Shown here: piece by piece, positions 43,835 to 53,915 of the stretch | How positions within the stretch are numbered: the stretch's first letter is position 1 | Layout of the letters: each line of letters begins with the position of its first letter | DNA from: Crossiella cryophila | GTDB taxonomy: Bacteria > Actinomycetota > Actinomycetes > Mycobacteriales > Pseudonocardiaceae | Assembly (NCBI RefSeq): GCF_014204915.1 | Contig: NZ_JACHMH010000001.1 | Coordinates: 9,027,501 to 9,091,500 of the forward strand | DNA length: 64,000 bases | Direction of reading: 5' to 3' | Made by a program: the position numbers and the translations under genes | The notes under the pieces: model-generated | Seen by the model: the letters and a program-made list of their open reading frames with translations, nothing else | Databases searched by the model: none | Told to the model about the DNA's origin: nothing

Positions 43835-46114
43835 ATGCCCCTTTCACATCGTCGTGAGAGCGCTCACGGAAGCCGGTCGATCGCGAGACTGACCACCGGC
43901 GCGCTCACCCTCGCCCTGCTGAGTTCGACCCTGGTCACCGCGGGTCCCGCCGCCGCGGCCGACCCCATCTACAAGGACCCGGCCCAGCCGGTGGCGGCCA
44001 GGGTCAACGACCTGCTCCCCCGGATGTCGCTGAACGAGAAGATCGGCCAGATGACCCAGGGCGAGCGCGCCTCGGTCAGCGCGGCCGACGTGACCACCTA
44101 CCGGCTCGGCTCGCTGCTCTCCGGCGGCGGTTCCGCGCCCAACCCGAACACGGCCACCGCCTGGGCCGACATGTACGACAACTACCAGCGCTCCTCGCTG
44201 GCCACCCCGCTCAACATCCCGCTGATCTACGGGGTGGACGCGGTGCACGGGCACAACAACGTGCGCGGCGCGACCATCTTCCCGCACAACATCGGCCTTG
44301 GCGCGACCCGCGATCCGGCGCTGGTGCAGCGGATCGGCGAGGCCACCGCCAAGGAGGTCGCGGGCACCGGCATCGACTGGGACTTCGCGCCCTGCCTGTG
44401 CGTGGCCCGCAACGACCGCTGGGGCCGCACCTACGAGTCCTTCGGCGAGCACCCCGAGATCGCCACCTCGATGACCTCGATGATCACCGGCCTGCAGGGC
44501 AGCGCGCTGAACCAGCCCGGTTCGGTGCTGGCCACCGCCAAGCACTGGATCGGCGACGGCGGCACCACCGGCGGCAAGGACCAGGGCGACACCCAGATCT
44601 CCGAGGCCGAACTGCGCTCGGTGCACCTGCCGCCCTTCCGCGAGGCCATCGCGCGCAAGGTCGGCTCGGTGATGATCACCTACAGCAGCTGGAACGGCGC
44701 CAAGCTGCACGGCCACAAGTACCTGATCACCGACCTGCTCAAGAACGAGCTGGGCTTCACCGGCCTGGTGGTCTCCGACTACAACGCGATCGACCAGATC
44801 GACGGCCAGCCCGGCTTCACCGCGGCCGAGGTGCGGCAGTCGATCAACGCGGGCATCGACATGGTGATGGTGCCCGCGGAGTGGCGGAAGTTCATCGACC
44901 TGCTGCGCGCGGAGGTGCAGGCGGGCCGGGTGCCGATGTCCCGGATCGACGACGCCAACCGGCGCATCCTGACCAAGAAGTTCGAGCTGGGCCTGTTCGA
45001 GAAGCCGCTCACCGACCGCTCCTTCACCGGCACCGTCGGCAGCCCCGCACACCGCGCGCTGGCCCGCGAGGCGGTGCGCAAGTCCCAGGTGCTGCTGAAG
45101 AACGCCAACGGCGTGCTGCCGCTGCCCAAGACCGCGAGCAAGGTCTTCGTGGCCGGCAAGAACGCCAACGACATCGGCAACCAGAGCGGCGGCTGGTCGA
45201 TCAGCTGGCAGGGCAGCAGTGGTGACATCACGCCGGGAACCACTGTGCTGCAAGGGATCCGGGCGGCGGTCTCGCCGCAGACCACGGTGACCTACGAGCG
45301 CGGCGGCAACGGCGTGGACGGCAGTTACCAGGCCGCCATCGCGGTGGTCGGCGAAACCCCGTACGCGGAGTTCAACGGCGACCGCCCCGGCGGCCTCGGC
45401 CTGGACGCGGAGGACCTGGCCACGCTGAACCGGCTGAAGGCGGCAGGCATCCCGGTGATCACCGTGCTGGTCTCCGGCCGCCCACTGGACATCGCCCCGC
45501 AGCTGCCGGACTGGACCGCGCTGGTGGCCGCCTGGCTGCCCGGCACCGAGGGCAACGGCGTGGCCGACGTGCTCTTCGGCGACCACAAGCCCACCGCGAC
45601 CCTGCCGGTGAGCTGGATGGCCAGCGCCGCCCAGCAGCCGGTCAACGTGGGCGACGGCAAGACCCCGCTGTTCGGCTACGGCTTCGGGGACCGGTTCCCG
45701 GCCACCCAGAGCCCGTACAGCCTGATCGGCGCCAGCTACTACGACGAGCAGCGCGGCACCGATGTGCAGCGCTGCACCGACTCCGGCTGCGGGCAGAACG
45801 TGGGCTGGCTGGCCGCTGGCGACTACCTCGCCTACGCCGACGTCGACTTCGGCGCCACCGCCCCGCGCACGGTGACCACCAGGGTGGCCTCCGGCGCGAC
45901 CGGCACCGGGACGCTGGAGTATCGGCTCGGCTCGCCGACCGGTCCGGTGGTCGCCACCGTGTCGGGGGCGAGCACGGGCGGCTGGCAGACCTGGCAGAGC
46001 CGGGTGGCCAACGTCAGCGGCAACGCCACCGGGGTGCAGCGGCTGTACCTGGTGGCCGCCGGTGGCGGCGGGGCGAACTTCGTGAACGTGAACTGGTTCC
46101 AGTTCGCCCGGTGA
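43835..46114 (+). CDS. Secreted GH3 beta-glucosidase-like enzyme with C-terminal CBM6
   Basis: A 759-residue exported hydrolase. A signal peptide (about 1-45, ending AGPAAAA) is followed by the GH3 barrel: LNEKIGQMTQGE, YGVDAVHGHNNV, AKHWIGDGGT and the nucleophile aspartate in VVSDYNAID (about 314). The GH3 C-terminal sandwich (VLLKNANGVLPLP, GNQSGGWSISWQG) comes next, and residues about 628-759 form a CBM6-like carbohydrate-binding module ending NFVNVNWFQFAR. It likely cleaves beta-glucosides from plant or fungal polymers. GAAAGG supports the ATG at 43835; a GTG at 43802 is in frame. TGAGAGCGCTCACG at 43855-43868 resembles the CebR operator. Confidence 0.9.
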   Translation: MPLSHRRESAHGSRSIARLTTGALTLALLSSTLVTAGPAAAADPIYKDPAQPVAARVNDLLPRMSLNEKIGQMTQGERASVSAADVTTYRLGSLLSGGGSAPNPNTATAWADMYDNYQRSSLATPLNIPLIYGVDAVHGHNNVRGATIFPHNIGLGATRDPALVQRIGEATAKEVAGTGIDWDFAPCLCVARNDRWGRTYESFGEHPEIATSMTSMITGLQGSALNQPGSVLATAKHWIGDGGTTGGKDQGDTQISEAELRSVHLPPFREAIARKVGSVMITYSSWNGAKLHGHKYLITDLLKNELGFTGLVVSDYNAIDQIDGQPGFTAAEVRQSINAGIDMVMVPAEWRKFIDLLRAEVQAGRVPMSRIDDANRRILTKKFELGLFEKPLTDRSFTGTVGSPAHRALAREAVRKSQVLLKNANGVLPLPKTASKVFVAGKNANDIGNQSGGWSISWQGSSGDITPGTTVLQGIRAAVSPQTTVTYERGGNGVDGSYQAAIAVVGETPYAEFNGDRPGGLGLDAEDLATLNRLKAAGIPVITVLVSGRPLDIAPQLPDWTALVAAWLPGTEGNGVADVLFGDHKPTATLPVSWMASAAQQPVNVGDGKTPLFGYGFGDRFPATQSPYSLIGASYYDEQRGTDVQRCTDSGCGQNVGWLAAGDYLAYADVDFGATAPRTVTTRVASGATGTGTLEYRLGSPTGPVVATVSGASTGGWQTWQSRVANVSGNATGVQRLYLVAAGGGGANFVNVNWFQFAR

Positions 46115-46125
46115 CCGGCTGATCC

Positions 46126-46161
46126 GTGGCACCCCCGCCGCACTTCGGGCGGGGGTGCCAC
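46126..46161 (+). terminator. Strong hairpin terminator after the GH3 gene
   Basis: GTGGCACCCCCGCC and GGCGGGGGTGCCAC form a perfect 14-bp stem with an 8-base loop, 11 bases after the stop. It separates the glucosidase from the toxin-antitoxin pair. Confidence 0.88.
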
Positions 46162-46166
46162 GGCCG

Positions 46167-46184
46167 GTATAACTGGGTTATACT
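46167..46184 (+). promoter_or_regulatory. Autoregulatory operator and -10 element of the toxin-antitoxin operon
   Basis: GTATAAC-TGG-GTTATAC is a perfect inverted repeat with 7-bp arms. Its right arm contains the -10 hexamer TATACT (46179-46184), which ends 6 bases before the ATG at 46191. The transcript would therefore begin at or next to the start codon, and a repressor bound to the repeat would block it. The ribbon-helix-helix antitoxin is the expected repressor. Confidence 0.75.
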
Positions 46185-46190
46185 CGGGCC

Positions 46191-46454
46191 ATGACGACGC
46201 TGAGTACCAAAACTGCGATCTCCGTGCCAAGGGAGACGTTTCTCCAGGTAGAGGTGTATGCGGACCGACTGGGAGTCACCCGCTCGGAGTTCTTCACGCG
46301 GGCCGCGCGATTCTATCTTGAACATATCGACGAAGAATCACTGACAAATCAGATCAATGCCGCCCTGGCCTACGTCGAGGGCCCGGACACGACCACCACC
46401 GCCGCGGTCGCCGCGGGTCGCCGCCACCTGGCCGGGATGGCTGACGAGTGGTGA
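46191..46454 (+). CDS. Ribbon-helix-helix antitoxin (MazE-like)
   Basis: An 87-residue protein. The N-terminal 45 residues form a ribbon-helix-helix DNA-binding unit (TKTAISVPRETFLQVEVYAD, then RLGVTRSEFFTRAARFYLEH). The C-terminal tail is the likely toxin-wrapping segment. It should neutralise the MazF-like product of the next gene and repress the operon through the palindrome at 46167-46183. There is no Shine-Dalgarno sequence; the -10 element is 6 bases before the ATG, so it is probably leaderless. Its stop overlaps the toxin start. Confidence 0.85.
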   Translation: MTTLSTKTAISVPRETFLQVEVYADRLGVTRSEFFTRAARFYLEHIDEESLTNQINAALAYVEGPDTTTTAAVAAGRRHLAGMADEW

Positions 46455-46792
46455 TCGAACGCGGCGGCATCCACTGGGCCGATCTCGGCGAGGCCGAGGG
46501 TTCCCGCCCGGCCAAGCTGCGCCCGGTGCTCGTCGTGCAGTCCGCCCCCTACAACGTGAGCAGGCTGGGCACCGTGCTGGTCGCGGCCGTCAGCTCGAAC
46601 ACCAAACTGGCCCTCTTCCCCGGCAACGTCTACCTGCCCAGGACCGCGACCGGGCTGCCCAAGAACTCCGTGATCAACGTGACCTCGCTGGTCACCCTCA
46701 ACAAGGAGGACCTGTCCGAGCAGGTCGGCATGCTGCCGCTCCGACTGATGCGCGATGTGGACGCCGGGCTGCGCCGGGTGCTCGCGCTGTGA
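46448..46792 (+). CDS. mazF: MazF/PemK-family mRNA interferase toxin
   Basis: A 114-residue protein with the PemK/MazF fold: RGGIHWADLGEAEGSRPAKLRPVLVVQ at the N-terminus, LVAAVSSNT, and the late NVTSLVTLNKEDLSEQVGML. The Arg in KLRPVLVV and the Thr/Ser in VTSLVTL sit at the usual active-site positions. MazF toxins cut single-stranded mRNA at short sequences and stop growth when the antitoxin decays. The GTG start (46448, or 46451) overlaps the antitoxin stop, the standard coupling for such pairs. Confidence 0.9.
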   Translation: MVIERGGIHWADLGEAEGSRPAKLRPVLVVQSAPYNVSRLGTVLVAAVSSNTKLALFPGNVYLPRTATGLPKNSVINVTSLVTLNKEDLSEQVGMLPLRLMRDVDAGLRRVLAL

Positions 46793-46795
46793 ACC

Positions 46796-47241
46796 TCAGT
46801 CGCTGCGGGGCAGCCGGACCACGGTGAGGAAGAAGTCGTCCACCTGCCGCACCACCTTCACGAACTGCTCGAAATCCACCGGCTTGGTGACATAGGCGTT
46901 GGCGTGCAGCTGGTAACTGCGCAGCACGTCCTCCTCGGCCTCCGAGGTCGTCAGGATCACCACCGGGATCCGGCGCAGCGCCGGATCGTTCTTGATCTCC
47001 GAGAGCACCTCCCTGCCGTCCATCTTGGGCAGGTTGAGGTCCAGCAGCACCAGGTCAGGGCGCGGGGCGTCGGCGTACTGGCCCTCGCGGCGCAGGAAGG
47101 ACATCGCGGCCACGCCGTCGCTGACCACGTGCAGCCGGTTGCCGACCTTGTTCTCCTCGAATGCCTCGGTGGTCATCAGCACATCACCGGGATCGTCCTC
47201 GACCAGCAGGACCTCGATGGGGCGGGTGATGGACGGATCGA

Positions 47242-47245
<4 letters not shown>
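46796..47245 (-). CDS. Single-domain response regulator (CheY/Rcp1-like)
   Basis: A 149-residue receiver without an output domain: [19 protein letters not shown], phospho-aspartate in [30 protein letters not shown] and [10 protein letters not shown]. The D-P-G-D/N-L-N-L-P style is that of Rcp1-like regulators that partner phytochrome-type kinases. The GTG at 47245 has GAGGAG 6 bases upstream and overlaps the stop of the histidine kinase gene (GTGA). It is the last gene of a three-gene coupled operon and presumably relays phosphate to or from that kinase. Confidence 0.88.
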
Positions 47246-48821
<1,576 letters not shown>

Positions 48822-48825
<4 letters not shown>

Positions 48826-50111
48826 CCGGCTGAGGGGTGGAAGGACAGTTGCAGCATGGCCACGTCGTCGGTGAGCGGGCCGCCGTTGAGCTGCTGCACC
48901 TCGTTGATCACCTCGTCCAGCCAGCGCGCGGGATCGGGGCCGGGTTGCGGACGCGCCCGCAGCAGCCGGACCAGACCGTCCTCGCCGAGCCGTTCCCTGC
49001 CCCGCCCGGTCCGGCCCTCGAACAGCCCGTCGGTGTAGAGCAGCAGCGTCCACTCCGGCGGCAGGTCCAGCCGCAGCGCGGGCCACTCGCTCCGCTCGAA
49101 GATGCCCAGCGCGGGCCCGCTCGGCCGTTCCGGGAGCTGCCGGGTGTCCGGACCGGCCAGCGCGATCGGCGGCGGGTGCCCGGCCAGGTACTGGTGCGCG
49201 ATCCGCCGGTCCGGCGAGATGATCAGCATGCACACGGTGGCGAACACCATCCGCGGGTACGGATGCCGGATGATCTTGCGGTTGAGCGCGGGCAGCATCC
49301 GCTCCGGCGGGGTCTCGGCCAGCACCAGGGTCCGCCAGCCCGCACGCAGGCACACGCCGAGCGCGGCCTCGTCCGGCCCGTGCCCGGAGACATCGCCGAT
49401 GAGCACGAACAGGGTGCCGTCGTCGGCCTCGACCAGGTCGTAGAAATCGCCGCCGACCAGGGTCTGGCTGCGGCCGGGCCGGTACCGGGTGCGGTGGCCG
49501 ATCCGCGGGTCCGACAGCAGCGGGGTGGGCAGCAGACCGCGTTCCAGCCGGGAGTTCTCCTGCGCGAGCAGCTCGGCCTCGCGCAGTTTGCGCAGGCCCT
49601 CCTCGACCCGCTTGCGCTCCACCGAGAACCGGATCGCCTTGGCCAGCAGCCCGCCGTCGACCTGCCCCTTGACCAGGTAGTCCTGCGCGCCTGCTGCCAC
49701 CGCTCGGACGCCACGCTGCTCGTCGCTGTGCCCGGTGAGCACCAGGATGGCCGCGCCCGGCACCCGTTCCAGCACGGTGTGCAGGGCCTGCAGGCCGTCG
49801 GCGTCGGGCAGGTTGAGGTCCAGCAGCACGCAGTGCACGCCCGGCCGCAGGTACGGGCGGGCGTCCGCGACGCTGCGCGCCCAGTGCAGGTCAACGCTCA
49901 GCCCTGCCTCGGCGATCAGCTCCTCGACCAGGAACGCGTCCCCGCGATCGTCCTCGACCAGCACGATCGAGAGCCGTCCGTCGCCCTGTGGGTCACCCAC
50001 CTCCGGCCTGCCTCCCTCGTCCCCCGGAGAATACGCAGCGGGTGACGCGAGTGCCGGAGCGGAGTGCGGGCCGGCCATGGGGGTACCCGAGCTTTCTGTA
50101 GCCGTCGTCAT
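48822..50111 (-). CDS. Receiver-PP2C fusion: response-regulated RsbU/SpoIIE-type phosphatase
   Basis: About 429 residues. A receiver domain (LSIVLVEDDRGDAFLVEEL, phospho-aspartate in [22 protein letters not shown]) is joined by a helical linker (EEGLRKLREAELLAQENSRLERG) to a PP2C/SpoIIE phosphatase (VGGDFYDLVEADDG, LIGDVSGHGPDEAA, LLYTDGLFEGR, LTDDVAML). Such proteins dephosphorylate STAS anti-anti-sigma factors when the receiver is phosphorylated. The start is uncertain: ATG at 50111 is only 12 bases from a divergent gene, and ATG at 50078 or later is possible. It is first of the coupled operon with the CHASE3 kinase. Confidence 0.88.
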
Positions 50112-50123
50112 AGGAGGAGCCGG

Positions 50124-50378
50124 ATGGAAAACAAGGCCAAGTCCACTGTGGACAAGCTGGAACTGCTCCAGGGTGTGCTGAAGCTGGCCTTCGCCGCGGT
50201 GTCGGCGATCAACACGGTCCGGCTGCTGGTCCGGCTGACCAAGGAGAAGAACCTGGTCAGCGTGAAGGGCGCGGTCGCCGTCGGGCAGGCCGTCGCGGCG
50301 GTGTTCGCGGCCAAGACGGCCATCACCGACTTCCGCAGCAGCCAGACCCCCGGGGACCAGACCTTCGGCACCGACTGA
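50124..50378 (+). CDS. Small protein of unknown function
   Basis: An 84-residue protein starting MENKAKSTVDKLELLQGVLK, with a very good ribosome-binding site (AGGAGG, 5 bases before ATG). It is rich in Ala and Val with two moderately hydrophobic helices (KLAFAAVSAINTVRLLV and AVAVGQAVAAVFAAKTAITDF) and charged ends, suggesting a membrane-associated helical hairpin. No family is recognised. It lies between two phosphatase genes of the stress-signalling block and is transcribed away from them. Confidence 0.65.
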   Translation: MENKAKSTVDKLELLQGVLKLAFAAVSAINTVRLLVRLTKEKNLVSVKGAVAVGQAVAAVFAAKTAITDFRSSQTPGDQTFGTD

Positions 50379-50431
50379 GCCGGTGCGGGGAGTGGGCACG
50401 CAGGCCGCGGCCTCGCCGGGCGGTGTCGCGG

Positions 50432-51925
50432 TCAGCGTGTCCTCACCTCGGCGTAGGCGTCCAGGCCGGTGAGCCGGGCGACATAGCCCGCCGAGGTTCC
50501 CGGCGGGGCGCACAGCACCAGCCGTCCACCAGCCGCGGCGGCCTCGGCGGCCAGCTCGAAGAACATCCGGACCCCGGCGCTGGCCAGGTAACCGACCTCG
50601 GCCAGGTCCACGGTCAGCGCCAGCGCGCCGCCCCGGCCGGTCCGGCGCAGCACGGGTTGCAGCAGGTCGACGGTGGTGGAGTCGACCACGCCGCGCAGCC
50701 GCACCAGCGGGCCGCCAGGACCGGTCTCGATCACCACGGCCAGCTCGTCCAGCCCGGGTTCGACCTCCCGGCCGGGCCCGGCGCCCAGTCTGCGGCGCAG
50801 TTCCACCGTGGTGCCGGCCTCGGTGTGCCGCACCCGCACCGAGTCCATCGCGGCCTGCATCAGCAGCAGTCCCCTGCCCCGCCCGTGCGGGTCCTCATCC
50901 GGCACCCGCCAGCTCCCGGCGTCGGTGACGGCGAGCAGCAGCGTGCCTGCCGGGTCGAGTTCGGCGGTCAGCGTGACCGGGCCCGGATCGGCGCCGGGAT
51001 AGGCGTGTTCGACCGCGTTCGCGGTGGCCTCGCCGACCGCGATCTGCACCGCCAGCGCGTCCTCGCCGTCGATCTCCCGCTCGGCCAGCCAGTCCCGCAG
51101 CTCCCGGCGCAGCACGCCGAGCTGGTCGGAACGCCCTGGCACGGTCCGGTCCAGCGGGGCGTGCGGTGAGCGCACCCGCAGCAGCAGCAACGCGATGTCG
51201 TCGGCCGGTGGGCCCTCGGGCAGCAGCCCGGCCAGCAGCCGGTCGCAGCAGGCGTCCACGGTGGCCTCGTGGTCGGCGGCGATCTCCGCGATGCGGGCCA
51301 GCAACCCGGCCGCGCCGCGATGCGGGGGCCTGCCGGTGCGGTCCACCGCGCCGTCGGAGTAGAGCAGGAGCAGGTCACCGGGTTCGACCGGGGCCCGGCG
51401 CAGCGCGAAGTCGCCGTCGCCGAGCCCGAGCGGGTTGCCGTCGGCCCTTGGCAGGAACACGGCCCGGCCACCAGGGCGGGCCCGCACGATCGGCGGGTGC
51501 GCGGCGCTGGTGTAGCTCAGTTCGCCCAGGGCAGGGTCGAGCACCGCGATGCAGGCGGTGGCCCCGGCCGCGCCGGGGATCCGGCGGGCGAACTCGCCCA
51601 GCCGGGTGATCACCTCGGCCAGTTCCATCCCGGCCAGCAGGTAGGCCGAGAGCGCGCTGCGCAGCTGGCCCATCACCGCGGCCGCCGCCGGTCCGCTGCC
51701 CACCACGTCACCGACGCTGAACGCCAGCCTGCCGTCGCCGAGGCTGATCGCGTCGTACCAGTCCCCGCCCGCGCTGCGCGCCGATCCGGCGGTGGCGTAG
51801 CGGGCGGCCAGCCTGGCCCCCGGCAGCACCGGCAGCGCGGTCGGCAGCAGGCGTTCCTGCAGGACCCTGGTCAGGTCCGGCCGCGTCCCGAGCAGGTCCT
51901 CTCCCCCACCGCGCTCACCAGCCAC
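50432..51925 (-). CDS. PP2C-HATPase-STAS fusion: complete partner-switching set on one chain
   Basis: A 497-residue protein with three parts. Residues about 15-230 are a SpoIIE-type PP2C phosphatase (SAGGDWYDAISLGDG, FSVGDVVGSGPAAAA, LLLLYSDGAVDRTG, PADDIALLLL). Residues about 250-375 are an RsbW-like ATPase (VQIAVGEATANAVEHAYPG, VTDAGSWR, GRGLLLMQAAMD). Residues about 390-497 are a STAS domain (VVIETGPGGPLVRLRGVV, GYLASAGVRMFFELA). These are the three activities of anti-sigma partner switching. The GTG at 51925 is chosen because AGGAGG lies 9 bases upstream; the frame runs on to 52036. It diverges from a separate STAS protein gene. Confidence 0.9.
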   Translation of the reverse strand: MAGERGGGEDLLGTRPDLTRVLQERLLPTALPVLPGARLAARYATAGSARSAGGDWYDAISLGDGRLAFSVGDVVGSGPAAAAVMGQLRSALSAYLLAGMELAEVITRLGEFARRIPGAAGATACIAVLDPALGELSYTSAAHPPIVRARPGGRAVFLPRADGNPLGLGDGDFALRRAPVEPGDLLLLYSDGAVDRTGRPPHRGAAGLLARIAEIAADHEATVDACCDRLLAGLLPEGPPADDIALLLLRVRSPHAPLDRTVPGRSDQLGVLRRELRDWLAEREIDGEDALAVQIAVGEATANAVEHAYPGADPGPVTLTAELDPAGTLLLAVTDAGSWRVPDEDPHGRGRGLLLMQAAMDSVRVRHTEAGTTVELRRRLGAGPGREVEPGLDELAVVIETGPGGPLVRLRGVVDSTTVDLLQPVLRRTGRGGALALTVDLAEVGYLASAGVRMFFELAAEAAAAGGRLVLCAPPGTSAGYVARLTGLDAYAEVRTR

Positions 51926-52062
51926 CGTCCCGGCCCTCCTGAGCGTTGGCCCACCGACCACACCGGTGTCACCAACCCCGGCTATGTTGTGCCTTACCCC
52001 GTAGCTGCCTACGGTAAAAGTGAAACGCCTGTTCACTTCGGGAAGCTTCAGTGGAGGACGCA

Positions 52063-52452
52063 GTGTCGACGGCCGGCGAGCAGTCAGAGGACCAGGCCCG
52101 CGCGGCGGCGCTGATCGATCTTGACTCGGCGGCCTCCACCGAGTCAGCCGGGGTGCTCAAGGTCGGCGGCGAGGTCGACCTGCTGACCACCCCGCTGCTC
52201 AAGTCCGGCATCGAGGAACAGCTCGCGATCAGCCGCCCGCTGCTGGTGATCGACCTGAGCGGGGTCTCCTTCCTCGGCTCCAGCGGCCTGGCCGCGCTGG
52301 TCGAGGCGCGCGAGGCGGCGCAGGGCAAGGGCACCGCGCTGCGCCTGGTCGCGGGCAACCGCACCGTGTTCCGGCCGCTGGCCACCACCGGTCTGAGCAC
52401 CCTGTTCGACCTGCGGGAGACCCTGGAAGAGGCGCTGGCCGCGCCGATCTGA
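52063..52452 (+). CDS. STAS-domain anti-sigma factor antagonist
   Basis: A 129-residue protein of the SpoIIAA/RsbV type: LKVGGEVDLLTTPLLKSGIEEQL, then the phosphorylation-site region LLVIDLSGVSFLGSSGLAALVEA with the serine pair in GSSGL. Unphosphorylated forms bind the anti-sigma kinase and free the sigma factor. The GTG at 52063 is chosen because GGAGG lies 5 bases upstream; a GTG at 52051 is in frame. It is divergent from the PP2C-HATPase-STAS gene, whose ATPase may phosphorylate it and whose phosphatase may reset it. Confidence 0.9.
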   Translation: MSTAGEQSEDQARAAALIDLDSAASTESAGVLKVGGEVDLLTTPLLKSGIEEQLAISRPLLVIDLSGVSFLGSSGLAALVEAREAAQGKGTALRLVAGNRTVFRPLATTGLSTLFDLRETLEEALAAPI

Positions 52453-52489
52453 GCGGTGGACGCGGCCCGCGCCTCCGGAACTCGCCGGG

Positions 52490-53053
52490 TCAGGTCCTGC
52501 GCACCGCCCTGGCGAGCTGGTCTTTGGACATGTTCGACCGCCCGGGGATGTCGGCGGCCTTGGCCTGCTGGTACAGCTCTTCCTTGGTGACCTGTGCCGG
52601 CACGTCCGGGGCGATCCCGGCTGCGGTCAGGTAGGTCTGCCGCGCGTGGTCGAACAGCTCGCCGAGGCGCGTCAGCTCCTCCCGGTCCACCGCCGCGCGC
52701 AGGGCGGGGAGCAGCTCGGTCTCCTCCTCCTTGACGTGGTGGTCGATCGCGTCGACGAACTTCCGGAAGGCCACGGTGAAATTCGGCTTGCCCGCCTTGG
52801 CCTTGGCCAGCAGCTCGGCCGCCTCCAGGTGCTCCTCGGTGCCGTGCCGCACCTGCGCCTGCTCACCGGGGTCGGCGACCATCAGCACCGGGTAGACGTG
52901 GATCTCCTCGGCCCGGCTGTGCGCGGCCAGGCGCACCTCGATCTCGTCGAGGCGCTGCGCCCGCTCCGCCGGCTTGGCTTGCTTGAGCTGCTCGAACAAC
53001 CGCTCCATGAGGCGATGATCGGCCTTGATGAGCGAAACCGCGTCGCGGGCCAT
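52490..53053 (-). CDS. Hemerythrin-domain protein with C-terminal Rho-N/SAP-like motif
   Basis: A 187-residue cytosolic protein. Residues 1-145 form an HHE four-helix hemerythrin domain with iron ligands in IKADHRLMERLFEQL, HSRAEEIHVYPVL, TEEHLEAAELL and IDHHVKEEETELLP. Such proteins hold a di-iron centre and sense or carry oxygen or NO. The last 35 residues (TKEELYQQAKAADIPGRSNMS then KDQLARAVRR) resemble the short Rho-N/SAP-like helix-extended-helix found at the ends of actinobacterial stress proteins. GGAGGA lies 5 bases before the ATG. Its position beside the STAS gene suggests membership of the general stress regulon. Confidence 0.88.
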   Translation of the reverse strand: MARDAVSLIKADHRLMERLFEQLKQAKPAERAQRLDEIEVRLAAHSRAEEIHVYPVLMVADPGEQAQVRHGTEEHLEAAELLAKAKAGKPNFTVAFRKFVDAIDHHVKEEETELLPALRAAVDREELTRLGELFDHARQTYLTAAGIAPDVPAQVTKEELYQQAKAADIPGRSNMSKDQLARAVRRT

Positions 53054-53135
53054 GGGGTCCTCCTCGTGGTGGGTACGCCCAGCCGAATACCCGGACCGGC
53101 CAGCCTCAACCACACCCCTTTAGGCTGATCCGGCC

Positions 53136-53903
53136 ATGGCGAACATCGAGTACAGCGGCCACGGGGACCCGGCGCGCAGCCTGGCCCTGTTGTGGCGCAC
53201 CAGCGAACGGGCCAGCCGCAAGGGCAAGCCCGAGCTGAACGTGGACCGGATCGTGCGCACCGCGATCGACCTGGCCGACACCGAGGGCCTCGGCGCGCTG
53301 TCCATGCGCCGGGTGGCCGAGGAACTGGGCGTGGGCACCATGTCGCTCTACACCTACGTGCCAGGCAAGGGCGAGCTGATCGACGTCATGCTGGACACCG
53401 TCTTCGGCGAACTCCCCCGCGAGCACCCCGAGGGCGGCTGGCGGGACCGGCTGGAACACCTGGCCCGGCAGAACCAGGCGCTCTACCAGCGGCACGCCTG
53501 GCTGCCGCACGTGCTGATGAGCCGCCCGGTGCTGGGCCCGAACGTCACTGCCAAGTACGACCACGAACTCAGCGCCATCGACGGCATCGGCCTCAGCGAC
53601 GTCGAGATGGACTCGGTGCTGTGGCTGGTGCTGGACTACGTGCACAGCGCGGTGCGCAACGCCGCCGAGATCGCGGTGGCCAACCAGAGCAGCGGCGTCA
53701 CCGACGAGCAGTGGTGGCAGGCGCACGCCCCGCTGCTGAGCAAGGTCCTGGACCCGGCGCGCTACCCGGTGGCCAGCCGGGTCGGCCAGGCCGCCGGGAT
53801 GCAGCACGGCGGCGCGGTCGACCCGGCGCACGCCTTCGAGTTCGGGCTGGCCAGAGTGCTGGACGGGGTCGAGGTGCTGGTCCGCCAGCGCTCCGCCGAC
53901 TAG
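53136..53903 (+). CDS. TetR-family regulator (TetR_C_1 type)
   Basis: A 255-residue repressor. The helix-turn-helix occupies residues about 30-85 (VDRIVRTAIDLADTEGLGALSM, RRVAEELGVGTMSLYTYVPGK), preceded by a 28-residue N-terminal extension. The larger C-terminal ligand domain resembles the tetracycline-repressor-like subgroup. No efflux pump or other obvious target is adjacent; the neighbours are a hemerythrin gene and a membrane-protein pair, so the regulon is unknown. Confidence 0.88.
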   Translation: MANIEYSGHGDPARSLALLWRTSERASRKGKPELNVDRIVRTAIDLADTEGLGALSMRRVAEELGVGTMSLYTYVPGKGELIDVMLDTVFGELPREHPEGGWRDRLEHLARQNQALYQRHAWLPHVLMSRPVLGPNVTAKYDHELSAIDGIGLSDVEMDSVLWLVLDYVHSAVRNAAEIAVANQSSGVTDEQWWQAHAPLLSKVLDPARYPVASRVGQAAGMQHGGAVDPAHAFEFGLARVLDGVEVLVRQRSAD

Positions 53904-53915
53904 ACCGGGGCCCGG

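Noticed and set aside
43844-46132. 762-residue antisense frame over the GH3 gene
   Set aside because: The GH3-CBM6 protein on the other strand is complete; the antisense product has no recognisable motif.
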